DNA of 64,000 nucleotides from Psoroptes ovis (GCA_002943765.1 PQWQ01000014.1:434001-498000), one strand, 5' to 3'. Positions 47,241 to 60,629 are shown, numbered from the stretch's first letter. Translations and numbers: made by a program. The notes: a model not told the origin generated them from the sequence alone.

Positions 47241-48916
47241 TCATTCAAATAATGATAATAATAAATTTGAATCATTCATTTTGTTTGATTTGAATTTTTC
47301 ATTGGCATATTTCAATATTTTCTTGTAAAATTGTCCAACTGTTAAATTTTTAGCTGATATTTTCATTCTGATTTCATTAAATTCATTCATTAAATTGATA
47401 TTATTAAATGTAAAATATAATAATGTACGTTCACATTCGGATGCAGCTAATATTTGTATCAATGCTTTTAATCTTACATCACCATTATAAACACCACAAC
47501 CCCAGTTTCCAGTTGCTATTGTAGGTGAAATTTTAGAAAAATCTTTGTCGATGTTGCATGTTGATAAAAATCTTTCCTTTTGAAATGCAGCCATTGCTTT
47601 GCATATTTCACGATCAATTTTTGTTTGTTCGTATTGTGTTGATTTTTTACTCCAATGAAAATATAATGCATCCATCGCTAATATTTGACGAAAACGTCGT
47701 CCATAAACATCACGTTCATCATAATCATTGAATGAACATTTCCAACGAAATGTTTCAGCATAACCATCATGGTCATTAAATCGTTCAGCACCTGTTATGA
47801 TTATGGCTTCATTATCGGCTAATTTATCACATATCAATACACTAACAATCAATTCAGGGCAGCAAACGAATAAAATTTCTTCTTGAACACAACCATCAGT
47901 CAATACACCACCACCAATATATTTATTGGCAAAATCCACTTGAGAATAGTCAAAACCATCCTTCAACAAACATTGATTATGATTGAATTCGAACCAGGTT
48001 ATCAATTTGTTAGATTTTTTGAAATCGATGCGTTCTTTCAAAACTTTACGTTCGAAACTGATGGTACCGCTTGGTGCTGATTCAGTAATACGCTTGAAAT
48101 AATTGATAAGACATTTTAATTTTTCTAATTTACAATCTCTTTTTTTCGGTTTAAAGCTTGTGAAAAGGCTTGAATATCGAAAATTGAGAATAATTATCAC
48201 GAAAAAAAATTTGAATAAAAAATTCACCTTGAAAAATTAATACATCTGACGTTAGGCGATGGATTAGGACAAAATGTACATAGAAATGCATTAGCTAATA
48301 AGGAACCAATCTGTTGCTGTGATAAAAATATTGAAGCTGCTTCGTTTTGTTTCAACTTTTTCAGATTGAAACAAATCAAATTCGGGAGATTCAATGCTAA
48401 TCGAATGATTTCTGGTAAAATTTTCTCGAAAAACTCTAGTTTCTCTTCATTATCAATTGATTTTTCTAAATAATCATCCAAAATATCAAATTTTTGTTGC
48501 TTTTGTAATGATCGATTGTAAATTTTGGCTAAATTTTCAAATTGATCAATATTTTCGATATTTGTTTCATCGAATAATTTTTTTATCAATGACCATTTTG
48601 TATATTTTTTCTCTTCATATATTATTTCGTTTTCAATCTCTTGAAATGGTAATATCACATGATTAAAATGACATAATTCATTATCACATTTTTTCAATGG
48701 TATAGGCACAGGATTCGATGTCAATGGATATTGATAATAAATGAAATTGTTGTCTAAATTATTAAGATCTTTGATCAAGTTCGCTTCGATGGAATTAACA
48801 TCAGACAGATAATATACGCGGTTGGAATTATCTTGAGATGATTCTGTGCCATTTTTTCCATCTTCAATATCTTTAAATTCTTTGGTATTGTAGGAAATTT
48901 TAATTCTTTTAGACAT
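47241..48916 (-). CDS. Parg: Poly(ADP-ribose) glycohydrolase
   Basis: Exons 48228-48916 and 47241-48168, 538 residues from the ATG at 48914-48916 (MSKRIKISYN). Hydrolyses poly(ADP-ribose) chains in nucleus and cytoplasm. The helical accessory domain (about 60-230, ending FLCTFCPNPSPNVRCINFS) precedes the macrodomain. The PARG signature GGGVLTDGCVQEEI holds the two consecutive catalytic Glu. ELIVSVLIC, IITGAERFNDHDGYAETFRW, the ADP-ribose-binding ATGNWGCGVYNGDVRLKALIQILAA and LTVGQFYKKIL follow in order. The signature differs from the vertebrate form (GGGVTSAGLVQEEI) in the middle residues. The long regulatory N-terminus of vertebrate PARG is absent. The only acceptor in the 59 bp intron gives Ser at the junction where related proteins have Arg or Ser. 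Confidence 0.95.
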
Positions 48917-49115
48917 TTTTTCAATATTCACATTTGTCAAATTTTATTTGGCTGAAAAATGGTAAATAAACAAATCAAATCAACCGATGCGCCATCCTTC
49001 GATTCGATGAAAAAAGTAAATCTTATTCAAATTTTTTGAACTTTTGATCATTTTCATGTTTATTTTTTTCATTTGTTTTTCTTATTGGTTTTTTATTTCA
49101 AATTTAAATGCCGAA
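48917..49115. promoter_or_regulatory. Probable bidirectional promoter, PARG / 4-TM protein
   Basis: 199 bp between divergent start codons, with a GATGCGCCATCC patch near 48985 and T runs. No TATA box recognised. Confidence 0.4.
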
Positions 49116-49929
49116 ATGAAACAATTCAATTGGAACAAAGATTTGGTGAGTAATTGATTCATTAAACTGAGAATTTCTATTAGTTTTTGTTTTATTTTTT
49201 TTCCAATAGTGGATTTATGATGATAACGCAAATATCACCAACGCGACAAATAATGAAAATGAACCCATCAATTCATTCACAATCAACGATTTCGATAGTA
49301 ATAATGATATCGATATCGTTGCTCTTAATGATGATGAAGATGATGTTGACTTTAATCCTGAAAATATCAGTAAATTGGATAATTTACATAAAACATCTAT
49401 ACGATTATTCAAAAAATTACGTCGATTATTTTTAATAGTAAATCTAGTAATAAATTCAATAATTGTCCTCTATTTTGGGACAATGAATATATCCGTGATA
49501 CGCACACTATGTCCATATTTTCAATGGACTGAATTATTATTATTCATATATCTAATCATTGGAAGTATTTTCGGTATCGTTATATTGTTATATTATAAAT
49601 CATTCACACTATTATGGTTATTTCATCTATCAACATGGTTAATAATTGGCTATCGTCTTCAAACACTACAACGTTATTATCAATTTGAATTCAATGATGA
49701 TGAATTGAAATTTTATCGTCAAATATCATCGTCAACAATTTGGATACAGAGTAATAATAAATTATTTATCATCAGTGAATGTTTGATTGGTTTAAATATT
49801 TGGTTATCGCTAGTTTATTTGATGAATTTTTTCGGCACAATATTTTTAGTTCTGTTCAGTCTAATACCGATGTTGATACGATTATTTTGTTGGATGAAAA
49901 ATAGTTGTTTTTCAAAAAATGATTTCTAA
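49116..49929 (+). CDS. Unrecognised membrane protein, about four helices
   Basis: Exons 49116-49145 and 49210-49929, 249 residues (MKQFNWNKDL, then WIYDDNANITN). The N-terminal 80 residues are acidic and Asn-rich, hence probably cytosolic or disordered. Then come four hydrophobic segments: LFLIVNLVINSIIVLYFG, LLLFIYLIIGSIFGIVILL, FTLLWLFHLSTWLIIG and a long final segment from FIISECLIGLNIWLSL to FSLIPMLIRLFCW. Basic residues (KKLRR) precede the first helix. No family recognised. A three-codon upstream ORF overlaps the start (see findings). Shares its promoter interval with PARG. Confidence 0.65.
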
Positions 49930-50104
49930 TCAATTTTTTTTTTCATAATCAAATTTTCAATTATACGTTATTTGTGTAAAAATTTCGAATGTTTTCCCTT
50001 CCTTTTTTTCAATTCGAATCCGAAAATAAATTCGTTCGAAATTTTTAATTTTTAAAATTTTAATTTCCAATTTCACATCAAATTTTAAAAATCAATACAA
50101 TACA

Positions 50105-50569
50105 ATGAATTGGACTGGAGGAAATTTGAACAAATTCAATCGCCGTAAAATGACACGTTATGATTTGGAAAAAATTAACATTGAAAAAAATATTAAAAAA
50201 CGACAACAGCAGCGGCAACAATCATCGTGTACAAAGCATAAACAAGACATCAAAAAACGAAAATTTGATTCATTGATTAATAAACAAATAATTTGTTCGA
50301 AATATTTTCAAGAAGAATTTTCAAAACGAAATACACCCGCAATCACCGATAATGATAATATCGATAATAATATGATAGCTGATAATAATGAAAATGAAAA
50401 TGATGAAAATAATAGCACAATACAAAATCAATTCAACAATGAAAATATAGTTGCCGAACAATTGCAAGTGGAAATACCATTCGATGAATTTGCAGAATGT
50501 TATTCTGAAAATGAAATTAATCCTAATAGAGATCAGATTTTTTTCGAACCTCATATAATGGATGATTAA
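50105..50569 (+). CDS. Unrecognised small basic/acidic protein with MNWTGG start
   Basis: Single exon, 154 residues. Starts MNWTGGNLNKFNRRKMTRYD, a kind of N-terminus (NWTGG-x-L then basic) I have seen on nuclear proteins of unknown function. Then a Lys/Arg/Gln-rich helix, a KKRKFDSLINKQI stretch that could act in nuclear import, an Asn/Asp/Glu run, and a moderately ordered tail (VEIPFDEFAECYSENE). No domain assigned. The start is convincing: the preceding DNA is untranslatable AT-rich sequence and the ATG is the first in frame. Confidence 0.55.
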   Translation: MNWTGGNLNKFNRRKMTRYDLEKINIEKNIKKRQQQRQQSSCTKHKQDIKKRKFDSLINKQIICSKYFQEEFSKRNTPAITDNDNIDNNMIADNNENENDENNSTIQNQFNNENIVAEQLQVEIPFDEFAECYSENEINPNRDQIFFEPHIMDD

Positions 50570-50774
50570 TATGGATTTGATGTTTCAAAAATCAAATTTA
50601 TTAGCAGCTAAACATCATAAAACAATTAATCTATGTTAATTAATTGAAATTCATTATTTATAATTATCTAATCTTAATAAAATAAATTTTCTTATCATTT
50701 GAGAAGAAAAAAACTGCGTGCGTATTTATCTAATAGGTGAGATTAATTTTTGATATTATCATAGGTATGATTGA

Positions 50775-51422
50775 TTAAATAATTTTTTTCTTTGTTGCTT
50801 TCGATTGTTTACGAATTTTTTCAAATTTTATCGATTGCTTCATCAAAATTTTTGAACGTTTCAATGATTGCATTTGTTTTGGTGACAAATTACGTACACC
50901 TCTGCTATCAGCGTTATCATCATTTTTTAATTTGAATTCATTTGATAAATTTTCTTTAATTTTACTATGCATCAAATTTAAATTATTCCAATCAATATTC
51001 GATGAACTGCGTATCATTAAATCATCATCATTCATCGGTTGTTTCATTGTTAATGAATAATTTTGTAACAAAATTGTTTTCATATCACATGATGGTAAAT
51101 CTTCTTTCAATGATTTTGTCATTTTAATTCCATCGTTATTGGTAATATTATAAATATTCAACAATTTCGACATGGTTTTGAATTTCGGACTATTTTCATC
51201 ATTTATTGAGGTCAAATTGTTATAATTATCTGATTTAATTTGTGATCGATACATGTTAAACAATGGCGATCGATTCATTTGATTTCGATCAATATTTTGA
51301 TCATAAAATAATGATAAAATACTGTTAAATCTTTGTGATTTATTATTTTTTCGATTACAATTATCATAATTCAAATATTGATGACGTCGTTTATTGTGTT
51401 GTTTACTAAGACATTGACACAT
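50775..51422 (-). CDS. Unrecognised Asn/Lys-rich protein
   Basis: Single exon, 215 residues from the ATG at 51420-51422 (MCQCLSKQHNKRRHQYL). Hydrophilic, with many Asn, Ser, Lys and Met; no signal peptide or membrane segment. The C-terminal third (NLSPKQMQSLKRSKILMKQSIKFEKIRKQSKATKKK) is a basic predicted helix. Codon choice resembles neighbouring genes and the frame is open over 648 nt, which is unusual by chance here. Function unknown; a further 5' exon cannot be excluded. Confidence 0.5.
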   Translation of the reverse strand: MCQCLSKQHNKRRHQYLNYDNCNRKNNKSQRFNSILSLFYDQNIDRNQMNRSPLFNMYRSQIKSDNYNNLTSINDENSPKFKTMSKLLNIYNITNNDGIKMTKSLKEDLPSCDMKTILLQNYSLTMKQPMNDDDLMIRSSSNIDWNNLNLMHSKIKENLSNEFKLKNDDNADSRGVRNLSPKQMQSLKRSKILMKQSIKFEKIRKQSKATKKKII

Positions 51423-54400
51423 TATTTTGTGCAAATGTAGGTATGTTAGAAATAATAATTATTTGATTAATCAGAGGCAAAAAACAAACACAAACTCTGG
51501 TAGAACAAATGTTTTATTTTATTTTATTTTAATACCAATCAATTTGATTCAATTTTCGAAATTTTTGAATCAAATTTCAACTGGAACAAAAAATTCAATT
51601 GAAAATTTGAATCAATTGTTGGGTGTTTTGCTACTGCAACAACAATATGAATTTGGTAACAATCAACAATCAAAACTAACAGAAAAAACTGAAATTGATT
51701 GATATATTGAATCGATTCATCGATAGAGAAAGAAATCAATATTTTTGATGATTCAATTAAATTTTGATTTGATTCAAAATTTATTTGTTCATTCATTTGA
51801 TTCATTTATTCATTGAATTAAATTGAATGAATGAATTTTGAATCAAATTTTCAATCACACACACACACAGTGGATATCCAAAAACAACAAATAACATGAA
51901 AAAATATCAAAATCCAATTATTTTTTATATTTTGGATAAATAAATCGAAAAAAAATTTGTTTATTTATTCATATTTTTGTATGCTTCCAAACACAGTGTT
52001 TTGTGATGTAAATTTTTGTATGTTTTACATTCAATTTTCAAATTTCGCCTATTTTTTTCATATTTTCTCCTATTCATATTTTAAATTGAATTAATTGACT
52101 ATATATAATGTCATCAAGAAAAGAAAAACATTGCATGTATAACCTATGACCTTTTTGTTTATTTTTTATGTTTTTTTATTTATTCATTTATTCATTTATT
52201 TATATTTAAATCATTTCATTTCATTAGATCATAATTTGACAGTTACTATTATGATTATTGAATCATTTTTCAATAAAAAAAAAAATTTGAATTTGAATTT
52301 ATTCAAAAATAAAACTTTTGAATAAACAGAATTTGATCGAGAAAAAAAAATCTCCTGCAGCTTTTCACTGGTGAATGCTGGTGCTGGTAAATATGAATAT
52401 CTTTGACAATAAATTGATAATGGCAATAATAATTGTCAAACAAAACAAACGAAAGACGAAATAAAAAATCAAATTAATATTAAACTAATTAAACGAAATC
52501 AAATACATGAATCAATTGCAAATATATTGATAAAATTTAGCCCCTGAACTTCTCTTTCTGTTCATTCATTCATTTATTCAATTGATCATGATCATTATTA
52601 ATGACAGTTATAATTATTAATTCATTTATTTACTGATCATCAATGACATAATATTTATGATCAGTTTTTCAATGAGCATCAAAGCAAAGAGAAAACAAAT
52701 TTTATCGATGATAATGATTGTCATCATCATCATCATCGAGATGAAATTGATTTATGAATGATAATTCTTTCATTTCTCATTTTGTTCAATGATAATGGTA
52801 CTCGTATGAGTATTTTTCATCATTGTTTCGATTATGATCATCATCATTTCGTTTGATTATCATTTCAATGATTTAATATTGAATGAATGATGACAATTAT
52901 TATGATTCATTTATATTTTCAATATGATTTCGTTCAACAAAAAATAAAACTCAAGTACTTTCAATTGTTTCATTTGAATTGAATTCATTGAATGTAACAT
53001 ATTCGATGCATGATTACATAATTCATTTCATAATTTGTTCATTGATCAAACATCTGCTTTTTTTTGTATTAAAATCAAAAATTATCTCGAGTATTCGTAT
53101 TTCTGAATTTTTCTCATGGTTTTGTATCCAATTGGTCACTTGGAGCAATATTGAATATTGACCATTTTTGGTCACCGAAAAACTGACCATCGTTTGAACT
53201 ATCGGTCATGAATACTCCTATTTCACCCGTGTATTCATAATCATTAAAGTTTTTGTGATTTTTGAACGAGAAATGAAAAGCATATTTCGATTGCATTATA
53301 TTCTCTTGCAATTCTCTGCTTGAACAATATAATCATTTTGAATGTGATTCACATGTAATTTCTCAACGTAATTTGGATTCAATTTAAATGTAAAATAATT
53401 TGCTCTGATAAAAAGCTAATTTACTTGATTTAAACAATGAATATAACTAGCAATGAATGATGTAAATAAAATATTTTGCACGGAAATTTTCCATTTTTCT
53501 GATAAACAAACGGAATTTGTAATTTTTTTTCAAATGTTTCGAATTGATTGGAGTTTTCATCAATTTCTAGACGTTATTTCTTGGATAATTATGCAAATTT
53601 CATCCTGAGATAGACAAACAATGATTGGAATACATTTTGTTTCGAATAAAACACTGGAGAATCTAGGAAAAAATTTCCGTTTTCAATGAAATATTTATGA
53701 GATTTTTTAGCATTTCGTTCAAATTTTCAAAATCAAACATGTGATTGAATTATTATGATTATTATTGTTATTTGATGCATGCATTAATATGCCTGATATG
53801 AATAAAATTCGGGGAAATTTAGGGAAATAATACAAATCAAAAAATAAAAAAAAAATGAAAGGGTTAACATTTGAACATTTGAGATTTTTTGTACTTATTT
53901 TTTTTAATTCAAATAAATTTGAAAATCATTTCAAAATCATTTGAATTAGAAATGAAATTTCATCATCATTACCTGGAGCATTGTTTGAACAATGTTTTAT
54001 TTTCATGAATTTAATATGAAACAAAATGAAAATTATTAATATTATTAATATTCAATGATTTTATTAATTACTGAGAATAATTGAAATCTGGGCTCGTGTG
54101 TGTAAATGAAACCAAATGATATTGGAATAATTTGGAGAATATTATTTCGAAATAATTGAAAACAATGATAATGAAAAGCAAATATTGTTAATAATTTTTT
54201 GGGTACAATTTTTATCAATTTGAATCAATTCATCATTTTTAAATCAATCACCATAAATCAAATATGGATGTAGCAACATTGTTTGTTTGTTTTAATCCTC
54301 TGTTTTTTTTTAATTTGATAATTTTATAATTGAAAAATCAATTATTTGATTCAATCCATTTTCTGATGAAAGTTTCAAATTGATAATTTTTGGCTTAAAG

Positions 54401-55662
54401 CAAATTGTTTCAAAATTTTACATTTTTTTCAAAACGAAAATTTCCAATTTGAAAATTGAATTCATAGGTCAAAATCGACGAATGTATCTGGAACACATCT
54501 GGTTACTGGTTATTCTCAAGCAAAACCACAAACATTTTCATTGTTTTTCTTTTAAATTTAAATTTGAATTTAAATCAAACTGAATTTGAATTGAAAATTT
54601 TTCATTTTATTGTAATCAATACATATTTATTTGTTTATTTACTTATTCATTTTTATATTTCATTCATTTATTTATTTATTTGTTTATTTCACATATTCAT
54701 TCATGTTTTCCTCACATTTTTTTAAAAATTTCCATGTTGTTTTCTTTTATTCTAAGAAAATAACAACAATCATTGAATTCAATGATTGAATTGACATTTT
54801 GTCATCGATACATATGCATAAATATAGGATTGATGCAGGCTTCAAGGTGTGTGTGAATGCGCGTATTGATTTCAAAATTGAACAAAAAGTGAAAAATTTT
54901 GAATAAATAAACAAATAATGATCTATTTCTTTCTTCTATTTTGAATAATTTGTTTGTTTGGGAAATTTTTTTCTGAAAATCAGTTGTTTATCAGTTATAA
55001 TAACGACTAAAAATACAATAATTTATTTGTATTCGCATTTGTGAGGAATCAATCAATATATTCAGGGAAAAAATTTGAGAAAATTTTTGGCCAATTTTTC
55101 AACAATTTTTTCATGTCCAATTGGATGTTGTGTGCTTGTGTGTGTGTGTAAAAAAGGTGGAGCATAAACTTCATAGACTTGATTTTACATTTATATTTCA
55201 TTAGGTATCAGTTTTAGGCCTAATAATTTTGATAATCTTTATTCATTTCTATGATTGGAAATTGATTGATTTGTTTCATTTCATTTTTCTCGCTCGGTGA
55301 AAGAAATGAAATCATTTTCCATAAATCACATCAATTACAATTTTTCATTTGCTTCATTTTATGGATGATATTCAATTATATATTGGATACAATAATTTTT
55401 TGATGTTTTTAGAATGATATTTGAATTTTGAAAGGCGGAGAAAAAGGCGGGATTTTTTCGATTCCAGAAAACCGATTTTTTTTTTATTTAAATCACGAAT
55501 AATCTATTGATAATATCGAAATTGAAATCATTTTTGAATCATTTTGATGTTTGTTTATGTCAAAGATTGTGACGAATGAATATTCAAAAAGTGGCCAGAA
55601 AAATTGATCAATTATTTATTATTACAATTGATTTCATTTAGATTTAAAAGATTCATATCGAT
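51423..55662. other. 4.2 kb upstream of the homeobox gene, gene-free
   Basis: AT-rich DNA with many T/A runs, TTTA runs near 52180 and 54640, and CA/GT runs near 51857 and 55138. No exon supported. It is the likely cis-regulatory region of the homeobox gene, but I cannot mark enhancers by eye. Confidence 0.5.
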
Positions 55663-58600
55663 ATGGATAATAATTCAGACATTTTAATGGTTGATGATGA
55701 TGAAAATGGTTATGAAAAACAGGATCAGCAGCCGGCAAACGATTCACATTCATCACCATCATCATCATCATCAATGTCATTATTAATAATGGATGATCAT
55801 GATCGATCATCATCGACGACATCAACATCGGCAACAATCAAAACAATAATGTCATCGAAAAAATCAAATAATATCAATGATAACGAATTACAGCAACAAC
55901 AACTACATAAAACACCGACAACATCATCATCATCATCATTTTCAATACGTAATTTATTAATGTTGAAACATAGAAATAATGATAATGATGATCATAATAA
56001 TGATAATAAACAATTAAATTTATTATCATCAACAACAACAGCATCATCATCACCATTATTGTCGTCGTCATTTGATTTAAATTCTTTGTTTAATAATAAT
56101 AATAATAATCATAAAACATTATTATCATCGTTACCATCATCAATTTATAATTATGATCATCATCATAATTATTTATTCAATGATAATAATAATATTAATA
56201 ATGGACAAAATTGTTTATTTAATTTAAATGAAAATATATTGAATAAATTAAACAATAATAATGAACATTTAAAAATGATGATGATGATTGATTGGAATCA
56301 ATCATTGTTACTGGATAAATGTAAGTAATTTTGTTTATTCATTTATTCATTCATATTTTTTCCATTATTTATTCATATGAATCAAAATCATTTTGAATGG
56401 TCATTGACTGACCATTGAATTTTTTTGTTTTTGAAAAAAAAACGTGTGAACGTGTTCATCAAACATATTCACGAGATCGGAAAATGTGCACCCACGCTCA
56501 TTTAAATATACAATTAGTTCATTTGTCAAAATATTTTTTCAAGACAAAATGAAAAATATTTTGTTTTGTTTATTCTTCATTTTGGGTCCTTTGTTTATTG
56601 GCCGATAAAAATGAAATAAATAAATAAACAAGTAAACAAATAAATAAAATTGATCAGCAGGGGTTTTTTTTTACGGTGCTCCTGATTTCCATATTTCACA
56701 AACATTCGCTGGACATTGTCCATCGAACAAAATATTGTTTTAAATCATTCATTTTTCGCTTTCCATTGATTCGATCAATCAATCATTCAATGAATCAATT
56801 GATCGATTGATTGATTGATCGTATAAAACTTTTGTGAAATATATGAGAGGTTATACCAGTGCAACTCTCAGTGGTAAGGATTGAATTTTTCTTTTCGAAA
56901 TTCAAATGACAAATTAGCCTAATTTTTTAGCCATGATTTACCATGTGGCAAAATTCTGTGGATAAACAATGTTTACCCTTAAAAAAAATAAACACTTTTA
57001 TCACTGATTATCACCCGCTATTTGTTGAAAATCGGGCCAAATGTCTTCACAGAGTAGATCACACCATTGCGCAACAATGACATTTGTTTAGGCGATTTTA
57101 CCGCTATTTTTCGGCCCTAAAATTCAAATTAATTCATGTTGATTGATTGATTTTTATACATTTCTAATGTAAAATTTTCATTTTCAAAACCTCTTAACAA
57201 TTCAACCACGTAAATTAGATAAGAATGGTAATTTAATGGATTTATCTTTAACATCATCATCATCGATCGCAACAACAGCATTATCGAATCAAAATCATCA
57301 AAAGCTTCAATCACAACAACAATCGACATCATCAACAGTAATTGATGATGATGATAATGTTGAAAGAAATGATTTTTTTCATAAATTTAATAGTAATAGC
57401 AGTGGTTATTTACCGGCATCTACATCATCAACAACAGCAATGAATATCAATGTTGATAGTATTAACTATAGAAATTTTCCGCTTAATCTACCAATTATGC
57501 AATCATCGACCATAAATAATTCTCATAATGTTGAATTATGTAACAATAATAATAATAATAAAAATAATATTGTTGATGATGAAGAAATGGATGGTGATGG
57601 TGAAGGTGATAATAATCATGATGAAAGTGATGATGAAAATTATTCAAGATTAATGGATAATGTGAATATGATTGCAGCTGATGCTAACCGACAACAATTA
57701 CACCCGCAACAACATCAAATATTACCGACAATCAATAATAATGGACATAAGATTACTATTACTGAAATAACACAGCAACAACAACAATCAGCTTTGGCAG
57801 CTGCATCATCATCATCATCATCGACATCAAAAGCACCAACAGTAACAGCAGCAACTGCTGCTGCATCATCAACAACAATCATTGGTAAAAAACAACGTCG
57901 AAGACGTACTGCATTTACACAAGTTAGTCGAATTTTGATTTGATTTAATTTTACTAAAATATTTTCATTCAAAATCAAATTCTTTTCTTTTCTTGTTTAA
58001 TGTCCTGTTTTCTGATTGAATATCATTACTCCGATCTCAGGCACAATTGAATTTTCTTGAGAAACGTTTCACTGAACAAAAATATTTGACCGTTTCGGAT
58101 CGTGGACAAGTTGCGAATGCATTGAATTTATCGGAAACACAAATCAAAACATGGTATCAAAATCGGAGGTAATTTTCAATTCGGAACAATAAAAATGCAA
58201 AAATGATCCATTTCGTTTATTTGATTTGATTTATTCACTGAAATCAAAGAACCAAATGGAAACGACAACACAATGTGAAATTGGATGAATTACGTTATAA
58301 TGGACCGAAAAAAGACCCAAATATAATTACGAAAAATAATTTGGCCAGCAACAACAATGAAAATCAATTGAAACAATCGTCTGAATCATTAGCGATAAAT
58401 AATTTATTTCCTATTACAAACCATACAAATGATGATGATTTTCGACCGCAACACCAGCAACAACAACAACAAAAACTAATCAAATCAACATCACCATCAA
58501 CAACATTATCATCATCAATATCATCATCAATGACACCATCACCACCATTATTGTTATCATCAACATCATCACCACCACCACCAACATCATCATCATCAGC

Positions 58601-58952
58601 ATCGGCTATGAAATCAACATCAATAACTGTACCCACATCAACCCCGTTCTCAAGTAAACATAATCATCATCATCAAATTTTATCATATTTTAACCCTTTT
58701 TTGCTGTCAAATCCATCGGCGCAGCCATCGCTACCACCGCCAGCTTTGTCAAATGGACAATCGATTGATAATTTATTATTAATGGAAAATATAATTATGA
58801 ATAAAAATTTTCTTATAAACAGTTTGATCAATCAACAACAACAACAGCAGCAGCAGCATCAAAACCAATCGAAATTAGCTATGAATTATCCAAATACAAA
58901 TGATGATAATAATAATTTACATCATCAAACAAGAACATTTTTATCCAAATAA
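55663..58952 (+). CDS. BarH-like homeobox transcription factor (NKL class)
   Basis: Four exons: 55663-56320, 57219-57922, 58041-58168 and 58250-58952; 730 residues. The homeodomain covers about residues 445-504: RRRRTAFTQAQLNFLEKRF, QKYLTVSDRGQVANALNLSE, then QIKTWYQNRRTKWKRQ. Thr47, Tyr49 and Gln50 in helix 3 with the TKWKRQ exit are hallmarks of the Bar class. An N-terminal FSIRNLLM (93-100) looks like the FIL/eh1-type repressor motif that recruits Groucho. The rest is Ser, Asn, Gln, Pro and His runs. Introns fall within the homeodomain after residues 10 and 52. Bar factors pattern sensory and neural cells. Closest to BarH; BARX is less likely because it has MKWKK after helix 3. Exon 1 may be preceded by 5'UTR exons. 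Confidence 0.92.
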
Positions 58953-60629
58953 ATTTTGTTGTTTTTTTCCATTTTAATTCAATTCATTCAAATCAAATTC
59001 GATATAGTAATTCAATGTAGCTAAAGATGGCACACCAAGATGGTTGGTGTGTGTGTGCATGTTTTTGCAAAACATTTTTGATTTTTTTCATTCATTTCAT
59101 TTTTCAATCATTCATTCATTTATATGTTCACATTCAAACACACACACATTGGAAACAGCTGATCATTTGAAAATTGTTCAAAATTGATTTAATAATAATA
59201 ATAATTTATTTGACCTTGATTTGATCAAGTATTAATTATATATCGACAACAGCAACAGCAACAGCAACTACAACAACAATAATAAGAAAATTTAAAAAAT
59301 AATTAAAAACTGGTTTTTTCCTCATATTTCTTCTCTTTTTTCAATTCAATATTTTTCAATTGAATATTTTCCGTTCAAATCACAATTCTCGAATGTTTGA
59401 TGCTGCTGCATTTCGACTGATTATGATGATGATGATGATGATGATGGTGGTGGCAATTAAGGGTGAAAATTAAAGGAAAAAATTTTTTCATTTCACTGAT
59501 CATTTTCTCCCCTTTAAATTTTAATTTTAATTTCATTTTTCATTCGTAATTATGATTATGAACGATTATGACTTCAGGGGAAAGAATATCATGAATTTTT
59601 TTTCTTTCATAAAATCTTGAAGAAGCGAGAAAATGAAGATTAAAATTGAAAATCATGCAACCACAGAAGCGTCCACTAATCATTTTTAGCTTGTTTCGAT
59701 ACACATGTTTTGAAATTGAAATATATTATTATTATCATTAGATTATACACAATCAGATATAGCATTAAATCAAATACAGAAATTAATTAATCGTCGATTT
59801 TCGTCATCATTTCATCCGAAAAAAAACATGTAAATATGAAATACAAGAAATAATCTTTGTTACGTGAATGAACGAATGTAAGAAAAAAAAATTAAGATAA
59901 GAATTATACCTCATTGATTGTATACTATTGATTAGTAATATTCGAGAAAAAATAAATTAATTTCAGTACATTGAAAATTAAAGGGAATGAATATCGAATG
60001 AATGAACGTAGAAATGATGATATTTGTTATACATGAGTTGCAATAGGTTTTTTTCTTTCAATCTGTTTCGATGTGTTCGTAGGGTTTTTTTCCAAACAAA
60101 AAAAAAATTTTTCCCTAAAACATTTTCCAAAACATCAATGCTATGCAATCATTTTAATTTTTTTTTAATTGTTCAGTACAAAATGATTTAATTGCTATGA
60201 ATGAATAAATGAATGAATGATTTATCAAAGAGTTACCTAGAATAACGGCCCCTGGAAAAAAATCGGAATAAAAGTTATCGCATCATGTTTTTGGTCAATA
60301 GAGATGAAAAAAAGTCAATGACGGTCACCAACAATTCTTGACCCTTCCGGTCCAAAAAGGGGGTCAAAAGTCAATAATTGCTATATCTCGGCCGTTTTAA
60401 GAGGTGAACTCTCAATTTTTTCAATAATTAAAGATTATCTAGTTATTAATCATTCGTGAAAATATCATTGCTTAACATGATCGGCAAACCGAAATATATC
60501 CATTTGAAGTTACCATTGTCATTATCATATGGGCTGCCAGTTGACGTGTACACGTCAAAACTGAAGTGCTCGGTGATTCGCTCAACAACTGTTTAAATAG
60601 TCGTATTTAATACAAGTATTTGTAAGTCT
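58953..60629. other. Homeobox 3' region and start of a distinct, less AT-rich segment
   Basis: 58953 to about 60180 is AT-rich with GAT repeats near 59424 and likely holds the homeobox 3'UTR. From about 60230 the base composition changes (ACGGCCCCTGG, CCTTCCGGTCC, ATCTCGGCCGTTTTAAGAGG), marking the edge of the transposase-bearing segment. No coding exon is supported here. Confidence 0.5.
60541..60558. promoter_or_regulatory. 18 bp perfect palindrome TTGACGTGTACACGTCAA
   Basis: Perfect inverted repeat made of two TTGACGTGT half sites, 72 bp before the ATG at 60630. CAGTT/AACTG pairs extend it if two bases are allowed to bulge. It looks like a dimeric factor site or a transposase-binding subterminal repeat; neither is shown. 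Confidence 0.4.

Noticed and set aside
57030..57120. CGCTATTTTTCGGCCCTA in the homeobox intron, complementary to TAGGGCCTGAAAAATA near 7601
   Set aside because: The match is only about 16 bp with one gap and has no shared flanks; too short to call a repeat family by eye.
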